Of a stretch of 64,000 nucleotides of DNA, positions 45,280-57,600 are shown piece after piece (position 1 is the stretch's first letter; every line of letters begins with the position of its first letter). Position numbers and translations under genes: made by a program. This stretch comes from Boletus sp. NGJ (taxonomy: Eukaryota > Basidiomycota > Agaricomycetes > Boletales > Boletaceae): positions 1-64,000 of the forward strand of contig JAGTXK010000113.1 of the NCBI GenBank assembly GCA_019096195.1, written 5' to 3'. The notes under the pieces were generated by a model. The model worked only from the letters and a program-made list of their open reading frames with translations, made no database searches and was not told where the DNA came from.

Positions 45280-46837
45280 TTACAAGTTCCATCCATTGGC
45301 TTGTTGGCTTGGACTTCCCCACCCCTGCTGACCACCCCAAGCGCCCGTTCCACCACCCGAGTTCGGGCTCGTGCTCCCTCCCCAGCCTGAGGCGTTCTGA
45401 GCAGGGCTTGTACCCCAATTCGAACCTCCGGAACTTGCTGCCGGTGTCCCACCCCATCCACCAGTATTTCCGCTGCTATTCTGCGCCGGGCTTGAGCTTG
45501 AGCCGCCTCCCCAACTCGCAGAACCACCCCATCCACCAGCGGCTGGGCTAGCATACCCAGCGGCGGAGGCAGCCGGGTTTCCCCATGTCGCAGGTTGAGT
45601 CCACGCAGCGCCAGCTCCATTCACTGCTGTATCCATCTCCCCTGACACGTCCATGTCCGAAGGTGCTTTAAGGCCGAGGATCAAGTTTGCCAGCTTTGTC
45701 TGGAGTTCGGCGAGACCCTACAGGATTTCACGATAAGCTTTCATTAGCCTGGCAGCTACAGCTCACATGCCTTCATGATGACTTCCTGCGGACCCAGGCT
45801 TCCGTCCGTTTCAACCTCAAAGTAGAATTTACGCGGTTTCGCATTGAAATCAAATACTTCATCATCTCTTGGTGGTTCTTCTTCCTTTGCATTTTCACCT
45901 ACAGGCCACTCTGCCCGCACATCAGCTTCGTACCAATATGTTGTATGTCTCAGCTTGTTGTAAGGGTCGTATTCGAAAGCGACAGCAGAGCATGGCGACC
46001 ACTTTGAATGTTCTTTCGCTATGCCCTGCCATCACGCTATGTGAGATACTCATGCAACATTTAGCGTGCGTACCTTCTTTGCCACGCAACGCAAGTGCAA
46101 TTCTTGCCCTTTGCGAATTTTACAAATCAAAACTGGAGGTAGTGTAGGGTCGTCTGGTGGGATAATGAGAAGGACCGTTGAGAAACTCTGAGCGACGCAC
46201 TCTTTCCCACTGGGTACCCAAATACCTCTCCTCGTTTCGTCACCTCTTCACCATCCGTTATTGTCTCTGACGAGCCGGCGTTCGATGTGAATTCAACCAC
46301 TTCAAGGTGATTACTTGTGACTTCCATGGTCCGGTTGTCGTTGCACACAACATCTAGCCTCAGCTCGATCGCACAGTATTTGCATCCCGCCAGACAAGTA
46401 CAGTCCTGAGCGACATCAGAGTCCGTCACAACTATTACATTTCCAACCCATGGGATGCGAGACGTACCCTAGTGTAGCGCATTCCCTCATCGCAATTTGC
46501 GCTATTCAGTGGAATCATGCCGAGACGATGGGCGATAAACTCGTCTGGCAACACCGTTGTGTTGGAGTGGATCTCAACCATGTCAATGGCTAGCTCGAGT
46601 TTTAGTATTGCACATAGACTCTGGCACACACGAACCAACTGTCGGTATGTCCGCCATGACCACTCTTCGAATTGAGTTTGCAAATCTACCATGAATGACG
46701 GTGGTGAATGCGGTTGGTCAAGTTGACATAGAGCTATGCACGTACGCCAGGTCGACATTCTCCAGCACAAAGTTTACCCGGTCTCTCCTCAAGTCACGTA
46801 TCCGCACGACAGGTTCCGTGTCTTCAAAAGATTGCAT
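45280..46837 (-). CDS. RPB3: RNA polymerase II subunit RPB3 with Gly/Trp-rich tail
   Basis: The alpha-like assembly subunit of RNA polymerase II. Seven exons give 413 residues; introns are 46686-46745, 46590-46635, 46406-46467, 46154-46200, 46026-46073 and 45718-45770. The last is GC-AG with donor GCATGT. Landmarks: [33 protein letters not shown], zinc ligands in [47 protein letters not shown] and [13 protein letters not shown]. Yeast and human RPB3 end soon after this. Here a 122-residue tail (45280-45648) follows, with ten Trp, nine of them next to Gly ([24 protein letters not shown]) in a Gly/Ser/Ala background. The frame is fixed by the conserved [10 protein letters not shown] just upstream. 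Confidence 0.95.
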
Positions 46838-46929
46838 GACGAGCAGCTCGAAATGACCAACTGTGGTACTACTAAGCTGCTAGCAGAAGAGACCGGGACC
46901 CCAAACACCGCATCAACCATTCGCAATAA

Positions 46930-48374
46930 TCACAACTTTGCCTTGGTCTTATCCTCCTCATCACGAATGCGGACAATGGTTTTACCCCATGTCTCTCTTC
47001 TTTCCAGCGCACCCAAGCCATCCATTGCGTTGGCCAACGGATATATTGTGGAGTAGATGATGGGTTTGACTTTACCTGACGAGAGCAAGCTAGGAATCGG
47101 CCAGTCAGCCAGCACGGATACTACGTGATGGTGAATCACGAACCCTAGTAATTCTTTCCACACGACGGGAATTCGGGAGGGTTCTTTATCTGAAGCAGAT
47201 GATCAATGCAGCATTCAATTCCACGGATCATAGGTTTGGCACACACATGCATAGAGCCCCCAATGGAGCCCCATAATACTGATGTTTTTCAGCAGCACCA
47301 AGTTCAAGGGCAACTAGCGGTTGTAGTGAACACCCAATAGACATTGGCACAGAGACGACGTTACATTCTCTATTGGGCCGGCGGCAAACCCGATCACCAA
47401 TGCTCTGCCCTTGAACGCCATACATTTCAACGAGTCTAGAAACACTGTCAAATTTTGATTACGGGTGAGAATGCGGTTCTACTCACCTTTTATCAGGCCC
47501 ACAGGATCGTACACGACGTCGACGCCACGCCCCTCGGTGATCTGCAGCACTTTCTTCTGCCACTCCGGGGTCGTGTAGTCAACAACATAGTCCGCGCCAC
47601 CATACCGTTTGCATATGTCAAGTTTAGTTCGTGTGCCAGCAGCGGCAATGACTTTGGCTCCCAGTGCTACACTTTGTGAGTGTGTGACAGAGCTTGAGAT
47701 ATGGAAAAGGCACCTTTAGCCAATTGCACAGCAGCAATTCCAACTCCTCCAGCTGCAGCATTTACAAGGATGGTCTCGCCTAGGATATCATTCTGAATTA
47801 GCCATCACTTTCCTAGACATGCACACTCTGCTTGACCTGGCTTTAGTTCTGCTCGGCCTACAAGGGCCTCGTAACTCGTTGGCCATGTAATGTAAAGGCC
47901 TATGACATCGTCCTGAGAAAGATTTGGCGCTTCGAAAACAGGGAGACACACCTGCTCCCTGGTCGAAAGTGAGGTTATCAGGGAGTGGCAAGATCGATTT
48001 CCACTTGACAGCTATGCGGTCCGCAAATGCGCCCTGTGCAGAACCAAATACCCTATCCCCCGGTTTAAAGGGGCAATTCTCTGGGATCTGGGAGCTGCTC
48101 GCAATCTTCCCGGAGAATTCTGCACCAAGCGTGAATGGAAAGGGTGGTTTCACTTGATATTTACCCTGGGCTTGTAATATCTGTCGATATAGTAATGCGT
48201 CAAGTCTGACACGCATACCTATGTGTGCGTGGTACTTACATCGAAAAAGTTGAGGCCTGCAGAATACACGTCCACGAGGACGTCCTCTGGTCCGGTCACT
48301 GCTGGCTCTGGTGCATCATGCACGAGGTCAAATTTAGAGGGATGCTTCCACTCTTTGACCACATAGGCTCTCAT
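46930..48374 (-). CDS. Quinone oxidoreductase-like MDR protein
   Basis: A predicted NADPH-dependent oxidoreductase of the MDR superfamily, cytosolic, related to the NAD(P)H quinone reductases. Starting at MRAYVVKEWKHPS it shows LVDVYSAGLNFFD, PFTLGAEFSGKI, FKPGDRVFGSAQGAF, the cofactor loop VNAAAGGVGIAAVQLAK, DVVYDPVGL and a C-terminal GKVKPIIYSTIYPLANA followed by TWGKTIVRI. No structural or catalytic zinc ligands are evident. Several introns of about 50 bases are needed. It is unrelated in detail to the MDR gene at 19.9 kb, sharing only the superfamily fold. It sits 92 bases upstream of RPB3 on the same strand. Confidence 0.85.
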
Positions 48375-48666
48375 AGCGAAAAGGCACTGTGGACTTGAAG
48401 GAGGTTTTTTGGACGTGATAGCTACATAAATGAATATCACGAACCAGTACAGGAACCCCAGAGGCCGGTATCCGGGTACTAGCCGGATGGTGCGAGAATC
48501 AACAACGAATATAAGTTGAACGAGTCGAGTCTCTGGCTCGCAACGAACACGATATGTACATCGAATGCTCTGTTGCGGTAAAGCTATGCGTAATGTAAAT
48601 ACAAATATGATGCTTCTACTACATGACTGGCGTTCATCTCAACGTGATCCGGGACAACGTGCATAT

Positions 48667-51600
48667 TCATGCGAATCCAAACCCTTCCCCTCCCTCGTTT
48701 ATTGCTAGCAACAGCTGTTGTCGCAGCATCTCATAGGAAGAATATTGCGGTAAATCGATCTGATTGAAACCTAACATCATGGGCGTCAGAAATCTATCCA
48801 TCTTATTCAGGAAAAAGGCTCACAAGTGTGGGCTTGAGGAAGACGATCCGGCTCCCCATAGGCACGATGGATCGAAAATCTTTGAACTCCTTGTACCCCT
48901 TGGAGATCGACGAAACCGCTGAGAGGCACACGCGAAGTGCCGGTGGCAAAGCTCAACACCTTGGCCCTCTCTTCACGGTTGAACGATTTGAGAGCCCTCC
49001 ACCACCAAACGATAACGGGGTCCGAGCTTGTGTATCCGTTGTATTCCGTCGCGGCTCTCCACTCATCGACGTCAATATCAGGCGTCCCGGATATAAGTAG
49101 CTCAAGCTCTTGTTCGTTGAACTAGGTATGAAATGAGATCTCTCCGATGCGCAGAGAACGCAATGACTTACGATAGTGATGAGGTCCTTAGGAATGATCT
49201 CCTGGAATCCAGCAACTAGATTTTCGATTTGCTCGCTGATGGAGGAATACAGGCGGAAATTGGCCGAAAGTTGTACAAATTCCCGTTTGTTTTCTTGTGT
49301 GACAGGGATGGATTCACCTCCTGGCTTGAGCGGGAAGATGCGATTCCTTCCAAACTGTGAGGTTTAAAGAAATTGAATAACGTAAAAACTCGTGGATGAA
49401 AGCTAGTAACAAACCTCGTCCGCTTCAACACTGAACGTCAACTCCAACAACGTGGGATCATTTTCCAAAATCCAGCACAGTGAGTTGTAGTACTCTGGAT
49501 CAACCCACTCGACGTCTCGATAATCGACTTGTTTGCCAAGGAGCTGTCGATACAAACTCTTTGCAAAGTATGCATCTAGTAGCCGCCCGTCGTAGATGGC
49601 CTTTCCGATGACCCGACCAACGAACTTGAAGAATGATAAATGCTCCGGATTCACCCAAGAATTCTTGTTTGGTTGGTACGTCAGTCTGTCGGCCGCACAT
49701 GGCTGGAAGAGTGCGTTGTTGGGATCAAACATCTGGCGTGCAAGGATTTGGAACCATTCTCTCGTGACACCACCAGCGTCTACGCCCTCCTCATCGTAAA
49801 ATCGCACGCTAAGTTTCCCAAACTTGATTTGATCACCAGTCTTCCGTTGGAGGTATTGGAAACTGTCCTCAAATACACGTGCACGGCGAACATTGAGTTG
49901 TAGGGTGTTGTAGTGTTCGCGGGATGCAGGACGACGGTGAAGCTGCTGTGTGAAGTAGTTCCGCTTGTTGTCGAAGTCCAGGACACGTGGATTGTGGACC
50001 AAAAGTGAAAATGATCCGCTCATTAGCGAGGGATTGTTGCGGACCATCACGTTTAGGATTTTTCTGTGAGCATCCGTGAACATGACGAAGAGGTCCTCCA
50101 TCGACTCTTTGGCGGTCGTGGGCGACCGTGGGGACGCAGACGCCCTTATAGTCCTCGCCACGCCTCCGGCAGTGGGCTTCGGGCCCACGTATTTGCACAC
50201 TACCATCAAGGCTTCGATTAAGGGTAGCAAGACGGTGGCGATATGTTCCATATCGGGCTGAACCTCGATGGTAGCGAGGCAGTCCCCGAGTCGCCGCCAA
50301 AGTGGCGTGAAGCGGAATGATTCGTAGATATTCTGCACTTTCTCGGCATCCTGGCTCTTGCGAGTCTCGTCCGTCAGAGGTCCCACTGAGCGAGGGGTGT
50401 ACATATAATCCAAAGTCTTCAGGATACGCAGAAGTTTGGTTTGATCAGACGAGGGTGAAGAGAACTTGGATGCCACGGAAGAAGCAAGAATGTCCTGAGT
50501 GGGGTTATGCAGGGATGCCCAGAGGTGGTTGAGGTCGGTGAGGACATTCTGTCCGCAGTCTTGTGCCTTGGCCTTCAACTCCTGTGCAATTACATCTCGA
50601 GCGTCGGGAATGTGCGACAAATTTTGAATAAGGGTCAATGATTGCTGGAACGTGCGCGCAGAGCACTCGCCAATCGTCAGGATGTTGACGATGAGACGTA
50701 GCACTGAGTGCGGTATTTGAGGTGGACTAGCCAGTAAGATCCGCTCGTCGGATTGCTCGCCGGCAACGTTTTCGTTTTCATTATTGTTCTGATCTCCTTC
50801 TGCTCCCGCTGCAGCACTCGGTTCTTGACGCCGAGGTGCGTCTTGGACGGCAGGTAGCGATGGTGCAGACGATACACTGGATGCTGGCTCATTCGAGCTC
50901 GCTGGTGCGGCGGTCAAGACAGATTCCTTTTCCGACTTCAGGCTAACCAAGGGTTTGGTAACGGTGGAGAGTAATGAGACGACTGAATCCATGATAGATG
51001 GCGTTCTGAGTAGTGACTGTCTGTCCAAGAGACCAAGGAGGAGAACAATGGGATAGTGGGTTTGGGGTGCTTGCTTCTCCTTCCCTTTGCCCTTCCTGGT
51101 GTTTACTTTTCTGAGTCCGGCAGGTAGCTCGTGTTCGCTCAAAAAGAAGAGGGACGATAACTCATTAGCGCTGACTATGAACGCCAGTGCTTCAAGACAA
51201 CGCTGAGCAACTAGGTCTGGGACAGATTCATTTTGAAGATTGGTGAGAGTCGCAGAATTGTTGAGCTCAGGTGCCTTTTGTTTGCCGTGAGCCTTAGGTG
51301 TTTGTTGACTGGGTGACTTGGGAGTGCGGGTAGACATCTGGGCAAAGCTCTTGTCCACAGCGGTGAGGTCACCTGGTCCACTTTGCAGTATGCTAAGAAG
51401 TAGATTAAAGAGCTCAGTTCTGGTTTTGCCGTTCTCGCAGATGTTGACCAGTACTTTAAAAAGGAGGTTCTTCTTCAATACCTGGGGAAAGAAGAGGAGG
51501 CGAACGAGAGTGGCCACCCCGGTTTTGTCAAGGAGCTGGATAGCGTCCCTTGGTACAGGGGCTTTACGGGGTGGTACGGGCCGTGAAGTTATCCTGTGAC

Positions 51601-54600
51601 CGCCACGCGTTGCGAATGTAAATCTGCGTGGGTGCTGAGCTTCTTCGCGGTATACGCCTGCTTCAGCAATCATGTAAGATGGTAGAGTTTGCAGAAGACC
51701 TTCATCCGAGTCCAAGAGAACAACTTGTCGGAGGTGTGGATCGAGACTGGCTATGAAGCTAGCTGGATCAATGTCGGCCGCAACTCCGGGTGCAACATTG
51801 TCGTTGGTCGTGGCTGGCCGGGCCTGTCTTGTCTGCTCCAGCCGTTCTTGTTGGATGAGTTCCGCGCGGATTTCAGGAGGTAGAGCATCAAGGAATTCAG
51901 GGCTGATCTGAGAGTCGGCAGGTCGCTCTATTCTTGCAGCGCGTTGGTCACGAACGTGTTGATTAATGACTTCTTCTCGGATATCATCTGGTAGCGCCTC
52001 TAAGAATGTCGGGTCTATGCCCATGTCCGTGATGTCGACCTCGCTGCCATGGATTATGACAGTTAATCTTTCTTGCACCTGGGAAGGCCCAGCCGCCTCT
52101 GTCTGCGAAACAGTGGCCACTGGTTCAGATGGAGGTGCGTCGCGCATCTCGACGTCACTGGTGACCGAGTCTGTGACAGGAGGTTGTTCTGCGTGCTCTT
52201 CAGCTGGAGCTGTGGAAGGCTCCAGTGAGGCTGTGGCTGTGTTGTCCTTTGGTTGGGTGTCTGCGCTTTCAGTGGCCTCGGCTGCTTCAGCTGCCGAGCG
52301 CTCGGCCTCACGCTGTTTAGCATCCTCCTCCGCTTTCAGCTGTGCTTGTCGCCTTTGCTCTTCTTCCTTTGCCTTTGCCACAATGGCAGCCGGCAATAAC
52401 GCAAGTACGATATGGTTGCCTAGCCGGTTGGCTCGCTCAGATACATGCTTGCCATTGACGGTTTTGGCTTCCTCAGCCCACCTTTGCACCGTGAAAAGAG
52501 GATCGAGGCCACGGGTGTCAGGAGGGTTTTCATTTTGTCGAGGAATGCGTTCCACTCTGGGACCGGAAGGTGCACCTGCAAGCCTCTGCAAGTGGATCAT
52601 GCCCTGCTCTATGCCGGCTAGCGCGGCTGGAGCAACATCGACACGAATTGTCTCACGAGTACCACCTGGACGATTCACGATATGTTGGAAAACCTGAACA
52701 GCATCACCCCCTATAATATCTTCAATCGACTGGATGAGTTCAGTTTGAACGTTATTCCCGCTTCCTCGTTGCTGCCGCCGGGAACCACGAGAGAGAGCTG
52801 TTGATGTGCGGTTACTGCCAACCGATGCATCCAAAAGAAGAGGGATGAACTGTCGCTTCGCTTGGTGCGGATGGTGGGTTTCGAGTCCGGCCGAAAACTT
52901 GAATATCATCGGCGCCTGAGCGAAATCGCGTAAATCCTTCACCGATGATTCACGTAATTGATGGTCACTTACCACCTCGTCGGCGAGATATGAATGGATT
53001 TACTTCTCTCCCCTGGACTTCAATTCCGTCGACGTCGAAAGGCTCCGAGTAGGTGAAAACATCATCGTTAGCACCGCCCACGGGGGCAACATCCCGAACA
53101 TCAACAACGCCAACATCGCCTCGGAATCTACCGGTGTGTCAGTCCTGCATCATACGGTTCACAATGAATAGCCATACTCTTCCTCGTCAGACATGTCGGG
53201 CTCATCATCTTGCTCAGCGTGAATTACATTAACGTGTTCTGTGTCGAGGATCAATATCAAGTAGAAAGAAAGGTAGCAAGACGGACTAACCTCCTTCGTC
53301 CTCGTCGCCTTCGTCACCGTTCTCGTCTTCTGCATCCCCTTCATCACCTACGTCCTTCAAGTCCTCAAGTCAAACCGGGGTCCAGCGAATAGCACAGATC
53401 AGACAAACCTGCCATATCATGTCCTCGTCGAGAACTTGGTCAGCGCCGTTGACGGCAGCAACACCGGCTTCACCATCTTCGTCATTCTCGATCAAATCCG
53501 CTTCTTCGTAGTCTTCATCTTCATCCCGCCATTCATCGCCATGGGATTCATCTTCATCCTCTCCATCCTCTTCTTCCGCCTCGACTTCGTCGGAGTTAGA
53601 AGTCGCTTCGCTATTGGTTTCGTCCCCATACTCCATGTCAACGTCTTCTTCCTCATCTTCGTCTCCCTCATCCAGCTCGTCATCTTGCGCATAGTTGACA
53701 TCTTCCATCTCCTGTTTAAGAATTATCAGTCTTCGTCATGGTCGGCGGCTGCCGTACTTACACCTCCAAACCTACGACAGAAGACATCAGGTAAGAAAAT
53801 TCATAAATGAAAATTCAATGACAGATACCCACATCCCAAGAGCTGAATGACGGTACAAATCAGGAGTCTCCTCGCGCTCGGCATCTTCAACGTCGATATC
53901 CTCCACTTCCTCATTTTCTGACATCGATCCGACACTCTGAGGCTTTCCCTCTGTGCCGTCCTTGGACTTCTCCGACGCTCGACTCATCTTAATTGCGACA
54001 CGAGTTCTGAAGATATTCTCAAAGTAGGCTCCTTGAGTGGAAAGCGTAAAAGACTTACAAATTCTCTAATGGCCGAAGAACAGATGCGACCAGGTTGCGA
54101 ATATTTGGGAAGTTCAAGTCAACTTCACCAAGAGCGGTAGTTAAGGTCGCGACAAAATTCTTCTCTAGCATGATCTTTGCAACGTGTGTCGTGTTTTCTT
54201 CCATTGGCTTTCTGGACCCATTATTGCTGAAACGCACAGTCAACAGACGATTGCACAAGTCTGTCAATGCGAGGAGGCGACCATATCTGCTACCCATGCT
54301 CTCAGAAGGCAGAGTTTCCTTGATAGCTCTGCTGATGGCATCGAGGGTAAACTTGCGGATCAAAACCAGGTCTGCAGGAATCTCCTTCGTTTCGGCGCCT
54401 GGTGAACAATCAACGCAAAGAGCTACAAGGACCGACATCGCCCAAGTGCACAGATGCAGCCTGGCTTTAGCATCGGGCTGTGCAGCGATTGTACCATATG
54501 TAACAAGCTCAGAGCAGAAGAATTGCAGAACCGCTGTCCTGTACTTCCCGTCTTTCGATGGTGTCTGTTGGCGCTGCTTCTTGGGGTTATATGACAGGAA

Positions 54601-57600
54601 CGCAAGCTTGCATGCGTCGTAGGAGAATAAGAGTTCAGAAAGGCATTGCATGAGGAAGCAACAGTGAGCGTAACGTTCCTGCTCGCTTGGGTTGTCGGGG
54701 TGAACCATCAGCGTCTGGGTGCTTACTTGTTCAGCGGGTGCTGCCGGAGCGTGGTGTTGTTTGTTCAGCTGAGGTACTGTATCCGCGGAACCTTCAGAAG
54801 GTTTGTAGGTCCTCATTAGCTCGCTTATGAGAAAGTGAACCACGGATTCCAATGCTTCATTTGATGGTGCGCGAGGAACATCTGTCGGCGAATCGACTTG
54901 CATATCCGCTGTTTTCAAACCTTCTGGGTTAGAGGGTGCAGAATTCTCTGTGGCGTCTGGCTTTAGACTGATGTGGTGGATCGCAGAGTAGGGTTGCTGC
55001 AGCTGACAGATCGACTGGATGACCTCGATAAAAGATTCGGGGTTTCGCAACGCGACTGCACTACAATTGCGAACGAAGCTGGAGACATCGACAATTCTCG
55101 TACGAGGTTGAGAGAGAAAGCGCTTGATTTCCTGGCGCATAGTGCCCTGTAAAGTGTGCAGGTCCTCGGCAACATGTCGGAGAATGATGGCGATATAGGA
55201 ATAACTGCCAGCTCCCCCGTGGAATTTCAGGTGCTTGAAGACGAGGAAGATTCCATCTCGTCTGACAAACTTGGACGCGACGTTGTGATCGCGCGAAAGG
55301 ACGACTAGAAGGCGCAAAGTCGCCAAGAATTCGTCACGAGGTAAGTTGGGCAGTGTGAGTAAACGAATGCAAAAATCAAAGACAATCGACCGCGAGTCAG
55401 GGTACGGAGGACCAAGCTTGAGATCTTGTGAAATGATGGGATCTCCCTCCTTCGGGAGAACAATAGGAACAGGCTGATCGCCAGTGTTAAGCAAAGCCTC
55501 CGTAACGAGAAGATGAGAGGCGAGCCATTTTGGCGTGCTGTGGTCTGGTTCCATCGTAGTTGAATTCGAGAGGAGTAATGCGAGAAGGCAATCCATGAGA
55601 TTGCGACCAATGCTTGGTTCAAGTGTGGGGCATTCCGATAGCACGAGCGCTAGCAGTCTGCATCTCGTCGCTAGGGGCTCTTCTTTCATATCCAGTGCGC
55701 GAGGTGAGTATTCCTTGATGTCGTCGATCAAGGAGCGAATGGATAATTCTTGTAGATCTGGAGAGGGGCGCAAGAAAGCCCTGTGAACCTCGAATATCAA
55801 TGATGGGTGCTCGTCAACAAGCAACAATGCCTGTCGAGTCAGGCCTGCCTTTAAGGGCTCGCGGGTTACATCCAATTCCTGACGCAACTCCTCCAAACTC
55901 TTTCCCTGTTCTGAAGCAACAGGCGCTGCTGGGGCTTCGGGTGGAGCAGATGGTGCGATTTCTTCCGATTCCATCTCTTCGTCGCGAGTAGTAGCCTCGT
56001 CTGCATCTTCGCCAGTGGATTCAGCAGGCTGTTCAGGACCTCCCCCGACTTCATTCTGTTGTGCGTCAGACTCTGGTTCCGGGTCCGGGGGAAGGGGGAA
56101 AGGGTGTGATAGAAGTAGATCGGCAGCTGCGGTGACATTGTTGTGAGTGCGTGCTAATGCACGCTCGGCTGCAGAGCGAGGGAAACCCATGTCTGTTAAC
56201 TGACGAATACGGTTCTCGTCGGGCCCAGTGTTTCGCATATGTAAGCCAGCAGCGATCCCAATGGCAGAGCCTGCACCAGGAATACCTTCTGCTGGAGGTT
56301 CACCCTTGAGTTCCTCGTTTTCTGCGGCGGTAAGTTCAAGGACAAGTTGGACGACAGATTTGACCAGCGTTAACGGCGCGGACCGAAGCCACGACGATTC
56401 CCAGATTCTTTGAAGAACAGGGACACTCGCAAGACGAAGTCGAACGAGAAAGTGGTGGGGTTCGAAGTAGTCAGCATCTGTGTCCTTTTTGTCGCGAGTC
56501 ATAACCAAGATAGTCTGCCCGGACTCGAAGAGAGCTTTGGAGGAAATCAGGGGGTAAAGAAGGTGGAGGGCAACCTTCAATCCTCCCTGCGCGTGAACCG
56601 ACTCCTGCACCATCAGTTCGGATCGCTCCTCCAGTCTCATATTCGTAACGCTTTCGATAGAATGCAGAAATATCGAACAGATGTCGAATATCGCCTCCAG
56701 GCCGCCGGCGCGTTGGAACGAAAGAAGCAGGACCGTGTGCAGTGTATTTTGCATGGTACGTTCTAACAGATTCATTAGAGCCGATCTCACAAACAGTCCG
56801 TTGAGCTTGCCCACCGTCCACCAAAAGCACAGTCATCAAGCCGAGCATGACACTATAATAATCAAGACGATATCGGCTGTCACCTAAAATCGTAGTCAAT
56901 AGTCATGTTAGACGACCGCTGCCTAGATTTCTCACCAGCAATCTCCGCCTTGAGGTGGTTAATCATGATGTTTGCAATTACATCGGAGGCACTCAGGATC
57001 TGCTTCTTTTGCACGGGATCAGGATTTCTCCTGGCGTAGAACAACTTGACGATCGCTGTCGAACACCAGATGAGAAGATACCAAACGGTTCGCAGGTGAT
57101 GAGTACGAACATTGGAAAAATGGCGCAAGCGCACTCGGAAGGCCGTGAGTGAGGTGTTTGAGTGCCTTGGCATTCTTTATCTATGGGAGTTTCCTTCTTC
57201 AAGGGTAATACAGACGTCGGCGAGGACCTAGCAGCCGATGATTCCGCCGCAACACCATTGGCGACGACGCCAAAACTCGTTGGCTCAGGAAGGGAAACGG
57301 AAATGTGACTGGGTGACCTCTCAAGGGGTGATCCATGCCCGCTGATCCCAAGTTCAATTCCCTTAGAAGTAATGTGGGCTTTAAAAAGTATGTTTTCCCA
57401 AATCGATGCACGATGCAGAGCGCCCATATCCATGACCACCTTGGGTGGATCTGACATCAAAGTCTGCAACAGGCCCACCGCGGACCGCCCATGGGCATAG
57501 CCAGTCGTGGAAAATACGTCCGCCATCAAAGTGACGCGGATGTGCAGAGCCACGAGGTTTCGGAAATGCTGATTGACTCTAGACAGTTGATCATCCGTCA

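Noticed and set aside
46930-48374. Duplication origin for the two MDR genes (19.9 kb and 46.9 kb)
   Set aside because: They share only superfamily features; motifs and intron positions differ, so they belong to separate branches.
51966-52697. A 243-codon plus-strand open frame
   Set aside because: Antisense to the TOM1 exon containing the ubiquitin-binding and linker region. It has a Ser/Ala composition and no domain, whereas the minus strand encodes conserved sequence throughout.
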